NCBI GenBank assembly: GCA_947167345.1
Contig: CAMVHR010000016.1
Coordinates: 1 to 57,250 of the forward strand
Source: an uncultured Treponema sp.
GTDB taxonomy: Bacteria > Spirochaetota > Spirochaetia > Treponematales > Treponemataceae
DNA length: 57,250 bases
Reading direction: 5' to 3'
Below are positions 34,510 through 44,346 of the stretch, piece by piece. Numbering within the stretch: position 1 is the stretch's first letter; each line of letters starts with the position of its first letter. Below the pieces are notes generated by a model. That model did no database searches. It was given only the letters and a program-made list of their open reading frames with translations, and was not told the DNA's origin. Position numbers and translations under genes: made by a program.

Positions 34510-35443
34510 CCTCTTGTGCAAATATTCTTTTGAGCATAAGAAATTCTTCCAACCTTTCAAGGAGCATAAAAAGATTTGCCCTGTCTTCAAACTCTGTTCG
34601 TTCAATAGGAAGCGGAACGGTTTTCATTTTTGATCGCAGTTCCTCAAGTTCTGCAAGTAGATTCTGAACATCGTTGTCTTTGTGATATTCAACAGAGACT
34701 TTTTCAAGAAAAGCTGCTACAAGTGGAGCTGTATGAGGCACTGTTGTAATCTTGCAGGCACACTTGAACATTTCCTGCAGAACTTTTGTCTGATTTTCCC
34801 TCATGGAAATGTAGCGGGTGTCATAAGTGTCTTTTCGTGTGAACTGGTTGTTAAAGTTTTCTTCGGCTTGTTTTTTTGCAGTAAAAATGATCTTGTTCAG
34901 GCTGATGAAACAGTCTCCGTTGTAATCCTTAAGCTGGGGATCTAAAATGCGTAGAGACATTCTGTGAAGAGCCTGCCGGATTTTGTCGTCTGTCTGGGAT
35001 TTTAATTCTTCTATATAATTAGTCTTTTTGTGAAGAAAAATGTTTACAAGAATTCCAAAACCTACGCCAATTACAAAAAGCAGAACTTCGTTCCTTATTT
35101 GAGGAATATCTGATTTACCAAAACTTAAAAAATGTGAGATTAAAACAGAATCCATTGCCATTGCAGAAATCCAGTGACGCCATTGGCAGATTAAAATGAA
35201 AACTGCAAGGTAGAGAAAAAAAACTTGGACTGTAAACCCCAGAAGGTTAAAGAGCGGAATAGAAATTCCAAGGGCTGCTGTAAAGGCAAGCAGTCGGGCC
35301 ATGGCGGTTTTGATTGTTTCCTTTTTTGTTGGCTGAACCGATAAAATTGCTACAATTCCTGCTGAAACAGCAAAGTCAAGTTTTAGTGCGTTCGCACATA
35401 ATATGGCTAGAACTGCGGCTGCTGTAATTTTGAGCGTGTTCAC
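34502..35443 (-). CDS. ArAE/YqjA-like membrane protein (aromatic acid exporter family)
   Basis: The 313-residue protein has about five hydrophobic segments in its first 140 residues, with LSVQPTKKETIKTAMAR typical of the ArAE_1 (DUF939) family, then a cytoplasmic helical C-terminal domain. It belongs to the broader FUSC-like group, proposed to export aromatic or weak acids; the substrate is not known. The start is GTG at 35443, 6 bases after TATAGT and without a ribosome site. It is divergent from the alpha-2-macroglobulin gene. Confidence 0.82.
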   Translation of the reverse strand: MNTLKITAAAVLAILCANALKLDFAVSAGIVAILSVQPTKKETIKTAMARLLAFTAALGISIPLFNLLGFTVQVFFLYLAVFILICQWRHWISAMAMDSVLISHFLSFGKSDIPQIRNEVLLFVIGVGFGILVNIFLHKKTNYIEELKSQTDDKIRQALHRMSLRILDPQLKDYNGDCFISLNKIIFTAKKQAEENFNNQFTRKDTYDTRYISMRENQTKVLQEMFKCACKITTVPHTAPLVAAFLEKVSVEYHKDNDVQNLLAELEELRSKMKTVPLPIERTEFEDRANLFMLLERLEEFLMLKRIFAQEVV

Positions 35444-35449
35444 AAATTT

Positions 35450-35478
35450 ACTATATCATACTTGCATGAAAAATGAAA
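35450..35478 (-). promoter_or_regulatory. Promoter of ArAE-like gene, leaderless layout
   Basis: On the minus strand, a weak TTTCAT (35473-35478), a 17-base spacer and TATAGT (35450-35455), then 6 bases to the GTG at 35443. Confidence 0.4.
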
Positions 35479-35509
35479 CATTGCAGAGTTTTTGTATGTA
35501 ATTCGTTCA

Positions 35510-35538
35510 TTGACAGTATTACACATATTCTTTAGAAT
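35510..35538 (+). promoter_or_regulatory. Promoter of alpha-2-macroglobulin gene, leaderless layout
   Basis: A consensus TTGACA (35510-35515), a 17-base spacer and TAGAAT (35533-35538), then 8 bases to the ATG at 35547, leaving no room for a ribosome site. Confidence 0.7.
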
Positions 35539-35546
35539 TAAAGAAT

Positions 35547-38500
35547 ATGTTAAAACTTGTAAAACGTTTATTTCTTGTACTGTGTGTATTTATCAGCATT
35601 ACTGCCTGTCATAAGAAAAGTGGCAGTAATAATACGACTAGCGCTGGAGCAAATTCCTTGTCTGCAAACGGAGAATTTGAAGTCATTTCAGTGACACCTC
35701 AGGGAGAACTTTCTTCTAGTGTCCGCTATCCTTCAATTCAAATTCAATTTTCGGAACCTGTTGTTCCGCTGCAGAAACTTGGAGAACCATCGGCAACGTC
35801 TGAAATTGTCAGCATTACACCTGCAATCAAAGGTGTGTTCCGCTGGTATGGTACAAGCCTTTTGAGCTTTGAAAGTTCAGAGCAGGTGGTTCCTCAGAAG
35901 GAATATACTATAAAGGTTAGTGACAAAGTAACGTCTGTTGCTGACCGAAAAATTACAGGAAACCTTACGTATTCATTTTATCCTGAAGAGCTGAAAATAG
36001 TTTCGGTTGTTCCTGGATATTCTGACATGAAGGAGGGCATTTTTATTGATGATGAAAACGTTGCTCCTTCTGCTGCAAAAGACATTCTTGTTACGTTCAA
36101 TTTTCCTGTTGTTTCTGATGTCGTATCTCAATACCTGAAGTTGGACTGGAACGGTTCTGACGCACATGAGTTTACAGCTGTTCAGGAAAAAGAAAATGCG
36201 GTAAGGCTTTCATTAAAGGAAACTCCTGATGAAAATACTCAGGTTACTGTTCGTCTTGCCTCAGGAGCAATGGCGGACAAGGACTGTTACAAAACTACAG
36301 ATGAAACATCTGGTTCATTCCATACCCTTCATCCGTTTGATGTCGAATACTTTGACGATGAGCCTTATGTTTCATCGGAATATACAAATCCGATAGCATT
36401 TCGTTTTAACATATTGCTGGATCAGAACGGGGCAAAGGAAATAGCCTCGAACATTACCACAGATTTAAATTATAAGCTTACAGAAAAAAATGTTGCTGTT
36501 GACGGCCGCCGTATCATTGTTCACAGCCTGCCTGTTAATTTTGGCTCTACATATAATCTTACTCTTGGTGCAGGAATAAAAGATGCGTACGGAAGAAAAC
36601 TTGGTTCTGATAAAGTCTATTCGATAGAAGTTCCTGAAGCCAAGAGCTTTGCTCATTTTAAGGATTACGGATTCGGTATACTTGAATCTCAGTTTGCACC
36701 TAAGCTTGTTTTTGAACATCAGAACATTAAGAACGGTTCTGTATATACCGTAAAAGCCATTGCCGACAGTCAGGGAAAAAAAGTGAGCGACAAAGAAAAT
36801 ACCGTCGTTCTTAATCCTTCTGAAATTCCTCAGAATGAAACTGTACTTGAAGGTGTGGATTTGATTCCTTATCTTGACGGTAAAAATGGAGAATATCACG
36901 GTGCTGTTCAGTTTGATGCCAAGATGACTTATGAATACAAGACTACAGACTGGGAAACTGAAAAAAAAGTTGTACGCAGCAGTGACATTACTAACAATCA
37001 GACTGTACAGGTTACTGATTTGGGTGTAACAGCTCGTTACGGCTATAATAAGGCTGTTGTTCTTGTAACAAGCCTTAAGACTGGAAATCCTGTAAAAGGT
37101 GCTGTCGTTACAGCATGTCTTGTAAAGAGAGAGGCGAAGACTGAAAATTATAATATCGATGTCATTACAAAAAAGCACAAGTCAATTGGAATTACAAAAA
37201 CTGATGATTCTGGTTTTGGTGTTATAGAACTTGAAAAAGGAGCCTTGCAGTCAAAAGCCTCAGATGAGGAGTTGTATATAGAAGTAAAAACATCTGACGA
37301 TCGTGTAATTTATAAGCCTTCATCTCATGACTTATGGCGTTCAGATGTATATGATACAAGGTCTCCGAGCCGTGCCCAACAGGTTGACATGGTGACTTTC
37401 ATCTTTACAGACCGTGGCCTGTACAAGCCTGGTGAAACTGTTACTTTCCGGGGTATTGACCGCAATTTGTGTGTCGGGGAATATGAAGCATTCAAAGGCA
37501 AATATGAAATTGAATTGACAGACGGTTCTTGGTCGTCAAAGGTTTATTATACTGAAAGCGGAACGACTACCGATAATGGTACATTCTGGGGCCGCTTTAC
37601 TTTACCAGAAGATTTAGACCCGGGCACTTATTCGATTGTATATAAGAGGGATGTTCCTGGTTCTTCTTCAAAGAAGAGGGAAACTTGCGAAATTCAGGTA
37701 CAGTTCTTTGAGAGACTGCGCTTTGAAGTATCATCATCTGTTCCTTCCATTACATATTATTCTGGTGATGATGTTGCCGCTGATATTACGGCAAATTACC
37801 TTGGTGGCGGAAGTCTTGCAGGAAGTTCTTACGATGTGTATTGGAACAGGCGCAAAACTTATTTCAGCAGCAATGATGCAGCTTTGAAAGACTTTACGTT
37901 CGGACCTGTTCAGGGATATGACTGGGGTGATACCCTTGATTCCACACAGGGCGTACTTAATGATGACGGAAGGGCAAGTACAACACAGCATACTGGCGGT
38001 GAAAAAATTCTTGGAACTCCTTATTTGTACACGATGCATGCTTCTGTCGTCGACAGTGGTAATCAGTCAATTTCTTCAAGCGCAAGTACACTGGTTCATC
38101 CGGCAAGATATTACATTGGATTGAAGAGAAACAAAATTGATGGATTCCCTAAGAAAGGTGACAATATTGCATTTGATTATGTCTGCATAGCTCCAGACGG
38201 CACCTCTCCTTTAGCAGGTGATTTGCCTTCTGATAAAAATATGACGGTTGAGCTTTTGCGCGAGGAATGGAAGCAGATTCAGCAAATTTCTTACAGCGGA
38301 CAGATTTACACGCGCTATGAACAGGAAATGGTCAGTGAGCGCAAGAATACAGTTCCTTTGTCTGGAACTAATGCAGTAAAGCAGTTTACCGTTACTCCTG
38401 AAAAAGGTGGTTCGTATGTTCTGCGTGTTTCCTGCAAAGATTCCCGCGGTCGTGATGTCATTACTGAAAAAAGATTTTATGTAACAAGTTCTGACTGGTA

Positions 38501-41411
38501 CTGGAATAACAGAAACAGCGACACTGAAATTACAATGACTGCCGACAAGGATAATTATGAAGTTGGTGATGTGGCTCATATTCTTATGCAGAGCCCTCTT
38601 CCTAAAGGCGATTATCTTTTGACTGTCGAACGTGAAGGAATTATTTCTCAGGAAATAAAGCATATTTCTTCTCCTTGTTCTGTTATTGATGTTCCTGTTA
38701 CGGAAAAGTTTATTCCTGTAATGTATGTAACTTTGTCTTCGTATTCTGTAAGAAACGGTATGCCGAAGAATACTTACAATACTCCAGACCTTGATAAGCC
38801 TAAGGGATTGTTTGGTGTTGCAACATTGAGTGTAAACCCTACGCTGAAAAGCTTCTCTATCGATGTTAAGACTGACAAGCCTTCGTACAGACCTGGTGAG
38901 ACTGCATACATTCAGCTTCATGCTTCCAAGGGAGGCAAGCCTTTATCAAATGCGGAAATTACGCTTATGGCAGTAGACAGAGGTGTAATTGACCTTATTG
39001 ACTATCATGTACCAGATCCAGTTTCTTATTTTTACAGCAAGTACCGTTTCCCTAACTGCATTGTTGGTGGTGATTCTCGTGCTTATCTTATGGATCCTGT
39101 AACTTATGAAATAAAGAATCTGATAGGAGGAGATGACGGTGATGATGACAAGATGAATGAGCGCAAGAACTTTGATCCTACAGCTGTGTTTGTGCCAGAT
39201 CTTGTTACAGATGCTGATGGTAATGCTTCTTATCAATTTAAATTGCCAGATTCATTGACTGCATACAGAATAACGGCTGTCGGAGTGTGCAAAAATGATT
39301 TTGCTCTGAGCGAAGATCAGATGAATGTAGCAAATCCTGTTTCTGTAAGAACAGCTCTTCCGCGAAAACTTCGTGTGAATGATGATGGTGAAGTTGGGGT
39401 TGTCATTTCAAATATTGACGGCATTGCTCACGATGTAAAAGTCAGTCTTGCTGTGTATGACGGCATTGAGAAAATATCCGGCGAAACAGACGAATGTGAT
39501 GTTCAGAAACTTCCTGGTTCAGCCTCTGTTTCTGGCAATAAGGAACAGTCTGTTTCTGTAGCCAGCGACAAGACTCAGCCTTTGATGTTCTCCATAAAGG
39601 CATTGAAAGCTGGATGGATAACAATCGAATACACCGTTAAAAGTGATGTTGTAAATGAAAAGGTCCTTATGCCTTTGGAAATAGAAAAGCCTTATCTTTA
39701 TGAGACTGTAACGACCGTTGGAGATGTTACGGGCGAGGAAGAGAAAGGAAGTGCTTCTGTTGAAGAAAAACTTGTAATTCCTGGTGGTGCGGATGACGGA
39801 AAGGGCGAGCTTTATGTTCAGCTTGACCCGACTCGTCTTGGAGTACTGCGTGAGGCAATTGGCTATGTATTCCATTATCCTTATGGATGTCTGGAGCAGA
39901 AGAGTGCTGCAGTTCTTCCTCTTGTTGCATTCGACAAGTATATAAAGCTGTTTGGACTTGAAAGTGAAGTAAAAAATCCTAAGTCTGTAGCTTCAAAAAC
40001 TATAAAGGAATTTGGCAAGTCTCAGCGTTATGATGGTGGATTCCCTTATTGGCCGGGTGGTCTTTATACAAGTCCGTTTGTATCAATGCGCATTGCTGAA
40101 ATTGTCGGACTTGCAAAAGAGAATGGAGTCTCTGTAAAGAACATTGACATTGATAAACTTGCAAACTATTTGGTTGAGTATGCAAATCATTGCATGATGC
40201 ATGACGAAAGCAAGTATTCTTTGTATGAGGCAGCTCATGCTTATTATGCAGCTTCATGCATTGACGCTGACATAAGCATGAAGAATATTCAGAAGATTGT
40301 AGACAGCAATGATTCTGATGCAGAAACTCTTGCTTTGTGCGGTCTTACCTGTCTGAACTGTGATAAGGAAGGCAAGGCAAAAGAAGTCGCTTCAAAACTG
40401 CGTAAATTTATTACGCTCACATCTAGAGGTGCTTCATTTACTAATGGATGGAAAAATGGTTGCGGCTACTGGTCATTCTTTAATGATTCTTCTGAAATTT
40501 ATGCGCTTGCACTGCAGCTGTTTACGCAGCTTGATCCTAAAGATGATTTGAACCAGCATCTTGTTTACGAACTGCTTATGCTGCAGAAAGCCAGCCGCGG
40601 TTACTGGTCATCAACTGCTGCAACAGCACGAGTTCTTATTGCTATCCGTACTTATATTCAGAGTAACAATATGGAACATTTGGATTTTACGGCAGAAGTC
40701 CTTTTGAATAAGAAAAAGCTTGCAGATGGAAAATTCAAGGGTGTTGCGGCACAGCCTGTGGATGCTAAGATTGACTTTAACGAGGAACCTGTAAAATCAA
40801 TGCCTCGTGACAAGGAGCTTCCTTTAGTGTTCAGCAAGAATGGTCGAGGTTCATTGTACTACACTGCATCATTGAAATATGCTATTCCTGTAACAGAACA
40901 GACTGCAAGGGATGAAGGTCTGTGTATCTTTACAGAAATTACTGATGTTAAGACTGGTGAAGTAGTTTCAGGCAATGAGCTTGTTTCTGGCAGGGTGTAT
41001 AAGGAAAAGGTGTTTATATCTTCTACCCGTACTAGGGAATATGTAGCTGTACGAGCTCCTGTTCCTGCTGGCTGTGAAATTATGAATGCTGCGTTTGTTA
41101 CTACTGGTACAATTCCTGAATCTGAATCTGATAAGACTGATGATTATTCTTATGATGACTATGGATATGATGATGATTATGATTCATATTACAGAAATTA
41201 TAACTGGGGACTTTCTTATCAGGGCATTTATGACAGTGAAGTTCAGTACTTCTGGGATTATTTCCCTATGGGATTCCAGAAGGTGGAATTCATGTTCCGT
41301 GCTTCCAGATGCGGTAACTATAACACTCCTGCTGCAACTGCAGAGTGTATGTATCAGGAAGAAATCTTTGGCCGAAGTAACGGTAAAGTTTGGACAGTAA
41401 AACAAAACTGA
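35547..41411 (+). CDS. Bacterial alpha-2-macroglobulin lipoprotein (YfaS-like)
   Basis: The 1954-residue lipoprotein (lipobox SITAC near residue 21) has MG-type beta domains in its first half, including an RGLYKPGETV motif, and an alpha-alpha toroid domain with the thioester motif GCLEQ (Cys1448 to Gln1451) intact. Bacterial alpha-2-macroglobulins trap attacking proteases in the periplasm. The next gene is a PbpC-type peptidoglycan synthase, the usual partner, thought to repair the wall after breach. Near the C-terminus is an Asp/Tyr-rich low-complexity insert (about 41130-41200). The message appears leaderless. Confidence 0.95.
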   Translation: MLKLVKRLFLVLCVFISITACHKKSGSNNTTSAGANSLSANGEFEVISVTPQGELSSSVRYPSIQIQFSEPVVPLQKLGEPSATSEIVSITPAIKGVFRWYGTSLLSFESSEQVVPQKEYTIKVSDKVTSVADRKITGNLTYSFYPEELKIVSVVPGYSDMKEGIFIDDENVAPSAAKDILVTFNFPVVSDVVSQYLKLDWNGSDAHEFTAVQEKENAVRLSLKETPDENTQVTVRLASGAMADKDCYKTTDETSGSFHTLHPFDVEYFDDEPYVSSEYTNPIAFRFNILLDQNGAKEIASNITTDLNYKLTEKNVAVDGRRIIVHSLPVNFGSTYNLTLGAGIKDAYGRKLGSDKVYSIEVPEAKSFAHFKDYGFGILESQFAPKLVFEHQNIKNGSVYTVKAIADSQGKKVSDKENTVVLNPSEIPQNETVLEGVDLIPYLDGKNGEYHGAVQFDAKMTYEYKTTDWETEKKVVRSSDITNNQTVQVTDLGVTARYGYNKAVVLVTSLKTGNPVKGAVVTACLVKREAKTENYNIDVITKKHKSIGITKTDDSGFGVIELEKGALQSKASDEELYIEVKTSDDRVIYKPSSHDLWRSDVYDTRSPSRAQQVDMVTFIFTDRGLYKPGETVTFRGIDRNLCVGEYEAFKGKYEIELTDGSWSSKVYYTESGTTTDNGTFWGRFTLPEDLDPGTYSIVYKRDVPGSSSKKRETCEIQVQFFERLRFEVSSSVPSITYYSGDDVAADITANYLGGGSLAGSSYDVYWNRRKTYFSSNDAALKDFTFGPVQGYDWGDTLDSTQGVLNDDGRASTTQHTGGEKILGTPYLYTMHASVVDSGNQSISSSASTLVHPARYYIGLKRNKIDGFPKKGDNIAFDYVCIAPDGTSPLAGDLPSDKNMTVELLREEWKQIQQISYSGQIYTRYEQEMVSERKNTVPLSGTNAVKQFTVTPEKGGSYVLRVSCKDSRGRDVITEKRFYVTSSDWYWNNRNSDTEITMTADKDNYEVGDVAHILMQSPLPKGDYLLTVEREGIISQEIKHISSPCSVIDVPVTEKFIPVMYVTLSSYSVRNGMPKNTYNTPDLDKPKGLFGVATLSVNPTLKSFSIDVKTDKPSYRPGETAYIQLHASKGGKPLSNAEITLMAVDRGVIDLIDYHVPDPVSYFYSKYRFPNCIVGGDSRAYLMDPVTYEIKNLIGGDDGDDDKMNERKNFDPTAVFVPDLVTDADGNASYQFKLPDSLTAYRITAVGVCKNDFALSEDQMNVANPVSVRTALPRKLRVNDDGEVGVVISNIDGIAHDVKVSLAVYDGIEKISGETDECDVQKLPGSASVSGNKEQSVSVASDKTQPLMFSIKALKAGWITIEYTVKSDVVNEKVLMPLEIEKPYLYETVTTVGDVTGEEEKGSASVEEKLVIPGGADDGKGELYVQLDPTRLGVLREAIGYVFHYPYGCLEQKSAAVLPLVAFDKYIKLFGLESEVKNPKSVASKTIKEFGKSQRYDGGFPYWPGGLYTSPFVSMRIAEIVGLAKENGVSVKNIDIDKLANYLVEYANHCMMHDESKYSLYEAAHAYYAASCIDADISMKNIQKIVDSNDSDAETLALCGLTCLNCDKEGKAKEVASKLRKFITLTSRGASFTNGWKNGCGYWSFFNDSSEIYALALQLFTQLDPKDDLNQHLVYELLMLQKASRGYWSSTAATARVLIAIRTYIQSNNMEHLDFTAEVLLNKKKLADGKFKGVAAQPVDAKIDFNEEPVKSMPRDKELPLVFSKNGRGSLYYTASLKYAIPVTEQTARDEGLCIFTEITDVKTGEVVSGNELVSGRVYKEKVFISSTRTREYVAVRAPVPAGCEIMNAAFVTTGTIPESESDKTDDYSYDDYGYDDDYDSYYRNYNWGLSYQGIYDSEVQYFWDYFPMGFQKVEFMFRASRCGNYNTPAATAECMYQEEIFGRSNGKVWTVKQN

Positions 41412-43573
41412 GACGATTTTTGTTCGTCTTTGCAGGAATAGTGCTTGCTGTGCTGTTCCTGCAGTGTGTCCTTAAAATTATGCCCAGTCCGACTCTGACT
41501 GCTTTCCTGCAGCGTGAAAACAGTACTCGGTTTTATGATAGAAACGGAGTTCTGCTTCAGGTACGTCCTTTGGGAGACGGTCTTAGACGAGAATATTATT
41601 CTCTTGACGAACTGCCGGAAAATCTAGTGAATGCTTTTGTTGAGGCTGAAGATAAAAATTTCTATTACCACTGTGGGGTAGATTTTGCATCTATAGCAAG
41701 GGCTGTAGTTCAGAATAAAAGGGCTGGACGTGTTGTAAGTGGTGCTTCAACCATTACGATGCAGCTGGTCCGCATTATTTATCCCAGAAAAAAATCTGTT
41801 TCTGCTGGAACAAAGGTCTTGGAAATGTTTCGGGCTTTTTTCTTGGAAGCTAAGCTGTCCAAGAAAAAAATTCTTGAGTTGTATTTAAATTCCGTTCCCT
41901 TTGGTTTTCAGACGGAAGGTGTCGGCAGTGCTTCAAGGACATTTTTTGGACGCACTCCAGACAAGCTTTCTCTTGATGAAATAAAAGTCCTTTCTGTCAT
42001 ACCTCGCCGACCTGCTTTATATGCTCCTGAAAAATCGTTTGAATATCCATTGTTATGTCCTCATTTTGTCAGCTATGTCATTCAGATGTATAAGGCTGAA
42101 AAACTTCGTCTTCCAGATAAACTTGTTTTATCAATTGACAGTAATCTTGTCACCGGATGTGAAAAACAAATTCAAAAGAAACTTGAAGAATACAAAGAGG
42201 CTCGAATACATAATGGAGCGGCCTGTGCCATGAACAATAAAACAGGAGAGCTTGTCCTGTGGGTTGGCAATGCCTCTTTTTATGACGATGAGCATAGCGG
42301 TCAAATAGACGGAGTTCTTACTTTAAATCAGCCGGGCAGTTCAATGAAGCCTTTCCTTTATGCGATGGCATTGGAAAATGGCTTTTCGCCTACCGACGTA
42401 TTGCCGGATATTCCGCAAGATTTTGGTGGAGAAGGAGTCTATATTCCTTTTAATTTTAATAACAAATATAACGGTCCTGTACGCATACGCGTGGCTCTTG
42501 CTTCCAGTCTTAATGTTCCTGCCGTGTACCTGCTTTATAATATGGGGGTGCAGAATTATATAGATTTGCTTTTAAAGCTAGGATTCAATTCCTTGCAGTC
42601 TCAGCGCACGGAACTGGGGCTTTCTCTTGCTCTTGGAGGCGGTGAAGTTTCACTTTTGGAAATGGTACATGCCTTTTCCGTATTTCCTAATGATGGATTT
42701 CTTGTAAATTACTGTGTGGAAAAAGCTTATGCAGAACGCTCTTTTTCAAAGAGAGCTTTTAAAAAAAAGATTTATGCTTCTGATACTGCCAGAATTATGT
42801 GTGACATTCTGAGCGACAGTGCATCCAGGGAGCTAGGCTTTGGGCACGGTTATGTATTTAAGACAAAGTATCCGAGCATATTTAAGACAGGAACATCAAA
42901 TCAGTATCAGAATATTATTGCTGTTGGTGCAACTACAGAATTTACGGTGGGGGTGTGGTTTGGAAATTTCGGTGGAGATACTGTTATTGGTGAAACAGGT
43001 AGCAGCATTCCTGCAAGGATTGTCCGTGAAATCCTTGATGAACTAACTGATAGTTATGGGGCGGGAAAATTCTTAAAGCCTAATGAGTATGAAAAAGTTT
43101 CAGTCTGCTCTCTTTCTGGTCTCAGCCCTTCAAAAGACTGTCCTTCTGTTACGGAAGAGTTTATGCGAATTACAGCCAGCAGGAATAAAAAACTTGATGC
43201 GGCAAAAAAATGTGATTGGCATTACAGGAATAATAATAAACTAAAGATAAATTATCCGTCAGAATACCAGCATTGGGCAAATTCTCGCAATATGCTTGGA
43301 AGTTCTCGAATTGACGGCTCGGTACTTGAAATTACTTTTCCTCGAAATAATGCTTCGTTTGTATATGACAGTTCCTTACCAGCAGGCGTACAGGTGTTGA
43401 ATGTCAAGGCTGCAGGCGGTTCAAAAAGCCATGCCGAGCTGTATGTTGACGGCATGTCATGCGGAACGGTATATGATATATTCAGCTGGAACATTCCACT
43501 TTCTGTCGGAAAGCATGTTCTTACCCTCGTTTGTGGTGATGAGACTGTTACTTCTTGTTATACCGTAAAATAA
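41390..43573 (+). CDS. pbpC: Penicillin-binding protein 1C
   Basis: The 727-residue protein has an N-terminal membrane anchor (FLFVFAGIVLAVLFLQCV), a GT51 glycosyltransferase domain with EAEDKNFYYHCGVD and ASTITMQL, a transpeptidase domain with SSMKPF (catalytic Ser), SLN and KTGTS, and a C-terminal BiPBP_C Ig-like domain. It polymerises and crosslinks peptidoglycan on the outer face of the inner membrane. The reading frame opens with TTG at 41390 inside the end of the alpha-2-macroglobulin gene (22-base overlap), so translation is probably coupled; no clear ribosome site. The pairing with alpha-2-macroglobulin is conserved in many bacteria. Confidence 0.95.
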   Translation: MDSKTKLRRFLFVFAGIVLAVLFLQCVLKIMPSPTLTAFLQRENSTRFYDRNGVLLQVRPLGDGLRREYYSLDELPENLVNAFVEAEDKNFYYHCGVDFASIARAVVQNKRAGRVVSGASTITMQLVRIIYPRKKSVSAGTKVLEMFRAFFLEAKLSKKKILELYLNSVPFGFQTEGVGSASRTFFGRTPDKLSLDEIKVLSVIPRRPALYAPEKSFEYPLLCPHFVSYVIQMYKAEKLRLPDKLVLSIDSNLVTGCEKQIQKKLEEYKEARIHNGAACAMNNKTGELVLWVGNASFYDDEHSGQIDGVLTLNQPGSSMKPFLYAMALENGFSPTDVLPDIPQDFGGEGVYIPFNFNNKYNGPVRIRVALASSLNVPAVYLLYNMGVQNYIDLLLKLGFNSLQSQRTELGLSLALGGGEVSLLEMVHAFSVFPNDGFLVNYCVEKAYAERSFSKRAFKKKIYASDTARIMCDILSDSASRELGFGHGYVFKTKYPSIFKTGTSNQYQNIIAVGATTEFTVGVWFGNFGGDTVIGETGSSIPARIVREILDELTDSYGAGKFLKPNEYEKVSVCSLSGLSPSKDCPSVTEEFMRITASRNKKLDAAKKCDWHYRNNNKLKINYPSEYQHWANSRNMLGSSRIDGSVLEITFPRNNASFVYDSSLPAGVQVLNVKAAGGSKSHAELYVDGMSCGTVYDIFSWNIPLSVGKHVLTLVCGDETVTSCYTVK

Positions 43574-43574
43574 G

Positions 43575-43603
43575 TTGCAATTTATGGGTTTTATACTTAT
43601 AAT
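43575..43603 (+). promoter_or_regulatory. Promoter of SAM-methyltransferase gene, leaderless layout
   Basis: TTGCAA (43575-43580), a 17-base spacer and a consensus TATAAT (43598-43603), then 6 bases to the ATG at 43610. Confidence 0.65.
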
Positions 43604-43609
43604 TGAGAT

Positions 43610-44344
43610 ATGTCAGCAATTCAAAATTTGGTTGAATATTACGATGAGCTTTTTCCTGTAACAGAAAGCCAGAAAAAATTTTATGATGAGTTAATGGGGA
43701 AATATGTTTCTCCTGTAAAGTTTTTAAATGTTAGCTGTGGTACTGGCATGTTTGAAAATTTGCTTGCACGTGCAGGTCATGATGTTACAGGCCTTGAAGA
43801 TAATACAGAGCTTATTTATTGTGCAAATTTGAGAAGACGCAATCAGCTTATGTCTGTTCGTTTTTTTGAAATGTCATACATGGACATGACTAAATTTTTG
43901 GGAAAAGGCTTTTATAATGTAATTTCTTGTCTGAATGACCGCATCATATATATACATGACCGTATATTGCTGAAAAAGTTTTTTCATGATATCAAGTCCC
44001 TTCTTTCATCTGAAGGTTCGTTTATAGTTTCTCTGCCGAATTTTGCCAAATATGGAGCTGTACCGATGATAAGCCTTCCTGTACGGGAAAGCATTCGCGT
44101 CCGTCTGTTTTCTGAAGTATGGAAGGCAGAAAATGGTAGTAGTTTCATTGTGCAGAATGTAGAAACTGGATCAGGCAAGATGCTGCCAATCCAAAAAGAT
44201 ACACCAGTATGTATGCTCATGCCAGAAGAAATCGAAAGCCTTGCAAAGAATGCTGGTTTTTCTTCTGTTGAGTTTTATTCAGATTTTGCAAAAAATCCGT
44301 TTACTGGTAAAGAAGATTCTATTGTTGTGCGGATTTCTAATTAG
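43610..44344 (+). CDS. Class I SAM-dependent methyltransferase
   Basis: The 244-residue protein has the SAM-binding motif I LNVSCGTGMFENLLAR, an acidic residue at the end of the second strand (TGLEDN), and a Rossmann-type layout. The substrate is unknown; the family includes small-molecule and protein methyltransferases. No ribosome site; a consensus -10 ends 6 bases before the ATG. It converges with the PSP1 gene, stop codons 2 bases apart. Confidence 0.82.
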   Translation: MSAIQNLVEYYDELFPVTESQKKFYDELMGKYVSPVKFLNVSCGTGMFENLLARAGHDVTGLEDNTELIYCANLRRRNQLMSVRFFEMSYMDMTKFLGKGFYNVISCLNDRIIYIHDRILLKKFFHDIKSLLSSEGSFIVSLPNFAKYGAVPMISLPVRESIRVRLFSEVWKAENGSSFIVQNVETGSGKMLPIQKDTPVCMLMPEEIESLAKNAGFSSVEFYSDFAKNPFTGKEDSIVVRISN

Positions 44345-44346
44345 CA

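Noticed and set aside
36465..37178. 237-codon minus-strand frame in the alpha-2-macroglobulin gene
   Set aside because: Shadow of a strongly supported gene; low-complexity and no start signal.
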